From positions 1 through 32,602 of the forward strand of contig DAONEM010000023.1 of NCBI GenBank assembly GCA_035403085.1: a stretch of 32,602 bases of DNA, written 5' to 3'. The notes under the pieces were generated by a model. The model saw only the letters and a program-made list of their open reading frames with translations, ran no database searches and was not told where the DNA came from. Below, in pieces: positions 31,597 to 32,602 of the stretch. Origin of the DNA: JAMOAD01 sp023621955 (GTDB taxonomy: Bacteria > Acidobacteriota > Aminicenantia > JAMOAD01). Both the position numbers and the translations under genes were made by a program. Each line of letters starts with the position of its first letter. The first letter of the stretch is position 1.

Positions 31597-32383
31597 AACC
31601 CTGTTCCTCCTGGCGGGAGCCCTGGTCATCCTTCTCTTCATCCTTCCCCTTCTGCGGGGAGAGAACCCCTACACCCTACGTCTGGAAAGGATTGACGAAG
31701 GGAGCTCCTATGAGTTTCCTCTCGGAACCGACCAACTCGGCCGAGACATCCTCGCCCGCGCCACAGCGGGAGGAAGGAATTCCCTTCTGATCGCTTTCAC
31801 AGCCTTAAGTTTAAGCCTCTCCCTGGGAGCCCTCTTAGGGGCAACCGCGGCCTTTGGCCCGGCCCTCTGGGAGAGGTTCGTCACCGGCCTGACCGACCTC
31901 TTCCTCGCCGTTCCAGGGCTTCTTCTCGCCCTTTTGATCCTCGGCTTTTTGGAACCCTCGCCTCTTCGCATAGTCCTGATCTTAGGGGTGATCTCTTGGG
32001 CTCCCTATTCAAGGCTCACCCGCCAACTACTCAAGAAAGAGATAGAGGAGCCTTTCGTCCCGGCCTTAAAGGCCTTAGGCCTCTCCCGTTCCCGCATCTT
32101 AAGGGTTCACCTTCTTCCCCCTCTCTTTCCCATCCTTTTGGCTCAGGCCCCTCTGGACATGGCTTCCCTCATCCTTATGGAAGCCGGGCTTGGCTTTCTC
32201 GGCGCGGGGCTTCCTCCACCTCTCCCCTCCTGGGGGAGCCTCATCGAAGAGGGACGTTACAGCATCATTACCCACCCGGAGAGACTTCTCCTCCCCTGCC
32301 TTGGCTTGATGCTCTTGGTCTCATTCCTCTCCCTTTTGGCGGAAAGATACGCTCTGAAGCAGAGTAGCAGAAACCTACAGTAG
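31580..32383 (+). CDS. ABC transporter permease, DppC/OppC type
   Basis: A 267-residue inner-membrane protein. FPLGTDQLGRDILARATAGGRNSLLIAF, the PYSRLTRQLLKKEIEEPFVPALKALGLSRSRILRVHLLPP coupling loop and EAGLGFLGAGLPPPLPSWGSLIEEGR are classic DppC signatures, and about six helices are predicted. It pairs with the DppB-type protein encoded just upstream, with which it overlaps by 17 bases. It is the last gene of the block that starts at rplS; a hairpin that includes its stop codon ends the transcript. The genes for DppA, DppD and DppF-type partners lie outside the window. Confidence 0.9.
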   Translation: MKVLYKTLFLLAGALVILLFILPLLRGENPYTLRLERIDEGSSYEFPLGTDQLGRDILARATAGGRNSLLIAFTALSLSLSLGALLGATAAFGPALWERFVTGLTDLFLAVPGLLLALLILGFLEPSPLRIVLILGVISWAPYSRLTRQLLKKEIEEPFVPALKALGLSRSRILRVHLLPPLFPILLAQAPLDMASLILMEAGLGFLGAGLPPPLPSWGSLIEEGRYSIITHPERLLLPCLGLMLLVSFLSLLAERYALKQSSRNLQ

Positions 32384-32400
32384 AAAGATGTAGGCTTTTT
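32374..32400 (+). terminator. Intrinsic terminator overlapping the dppC-like stop codon
   Basis: CCTACA (32374-32379) and TGTAGG (32389-32394) form a 6-base stem; the stop codon is in the 9-base loop. Five T residues follow at 32396-32400. It ends the long plus-strand operon, though the stem is short. Confidence 0.6.
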
Positions 32401-32441
32401 ACTGGGAAGACTCCCTTTTTTCTCTACTGGGGACACTCCCT
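32401..32441. repeat. Two near-identical 16-base imperfect palindromes (REP-like)
   Basis: ACTGGGAAGACTCCCT (32401-32416) and ACTGGGGACACTCCCT (32426-32441) match at 14 of 16 bases and lie 25 bases apart. Each can form a small GGG/CCC hairpin; the first is followed by six T residues and may act as a second terminator of the plus-strand operon. The ACTGGGGACACTCCC form resembles repeats tied to REP-associated (IS200-like) transposases in other bacteria. Confidence 0.5.
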
Positions 32442-32470
32442 AAATTCTCTTATTTCCTCTCTCCCTTGCC

Positions 32471-32602
32471 TCAGAATCGAATCGCAACTACCATAGAGGT
32501 GAAAAAGATCTTTCCGCGACCTGGGGGGGCGGAGAGAGATGAGGAGGGAGCGTCCAGGGGGAGCTCCTCCTCTTCGGCGACCCGTCTCTTCCCGTTGCGG
32601 AA
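32471..32602 (-). CDS. C-terminal end of a probable outer-membrane beta-barrel protein (partial)
   Basis: An open frame runs from the window edge (32602) to a TGA at 32473-32471, 43 residues. Codon use matches the neighbouring genes. The end KIFFTSMVVAIRF alternates polar and hydrophobic residues and finishes with phenylalanine, the C-terminal signature that the BAM machinery reads in outer-membrane barrels. Before it lies an acidic, Ser/Pro-rich loop. The rest of the gene is outside the window, so the family cannot be named. It converges on the dppC-like gene. Confidence 0.55.
   Translation of the reverse strand, partial: FRNGKRRVAEEEELPLDAPSSSLSAPPGRGKIFFTSMVVAIRF

Noticed and set aside
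32488..32602. An alternative minus-strand frame ending at a TAG at 32490
   Set aside because: Its translation is Pro/Ser-rich with poor codon fit, whereas the frame ending at 32471 gives a typical outer-membrane C-terminus.
1..32602. CRISPR arrays, insertion sequences, phage genes or defence systems
   Set aside because: No regularly spaced repeats, transposase, integrase or defence-type domains were found; apart from the small palindromes near 32.4 kb the window looks like core chromosome.

Overview
The window is a GC-rich, gene-dense stretch of bacterial chromosome with no gene-free gap above about 170 bases. Two ADP-heptose pathway genes and a heptosyltransferase-type gene, a lipoprotein, a periplasmic HtrA protease and the C-terminus of a likely outer-membrane beta-barrel protein all point to a Gram-negative, diderm organism. 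An MglA-type GTPase, a full-length NifU-type scaffold, an RpoN (sigma-54) activator and large TPR proteins fit lineages such as Acidobacteriota/Aminicenantota or the former Deltaproteobacteria. That placement is inference; no rRNA or other decisive marker is present.

Layout. 1-3.4 kb: the tail of nifU (+), a WrbA-type flavoprotein (-), an exported metallo-beta-lactamase-fold hydrolase (+) and an MglA-like GTPase with a long acidic tail (+). 3.4-6 kb: a translationally coupled hisC-like aminotransferase and dihydrolipoamide dehydrogenase (+), followed by a strong hairpin that works mainly as the terminator of the convergent cstA transporter gene (-). 7.8-13.1 kb: a six-gene minus-strand operon read as uncharacterised protein, rfaE1, rfaE2, GT9 glycosyltransferase, YchF-like GTPase, thiL, most of them overlapping. 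13.2-14.9 kb: tRNA-Arg(TCG), a small lipoprotein and a ZIP metal transporter. 14.9-17 kb: maf and a YfcE-type phosphodiesterase (-), diverging from an M50 membrane protease (+). 17-20.6 kb: clpB followed by a GT2 glycosyltransferase (-). 20.7-32.4 kb: a long plus-strand block of htrA, dapF-like, rplS, rnhB, a giant TPR protein, a sigma-54 activator with a STAND-like N-terminus, and two DppB/DppC-type permease genes, ended by an intrinsic terminator. The last 130 bases hold the 3' end of a convergent outer-membrane-protein gene.

How it fits together. Envelope biogenesis and stress dominate: heptose synthesis for lipopolysaccharide, glycosyltransferases, HtrA, ClpB, the M50 protease and the lipoprotein. 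Metabolic genes (hisC-like, lpd, thiL, maf, cstA) and a translation/replication pair (rplS-rnhB) fill the rest. The most unusual items are: (1) a DapF-fold protein in which both catalytic cysteines are serine; (2) a sigma-54 AAA+ activator whose N-terminus is a second P-loop ATPase plus TPR-like region, coupled to a TPR protein and an orphan DppBC permease pair; (3) a divergent yfcE/M50 gene pair whose -10 boxes predict leaderless mRNAs; (4) a YchF relative with an altered switch region. Promoters read by eye often carry an extended -10 of the form TGG-TA and give very short leaders.
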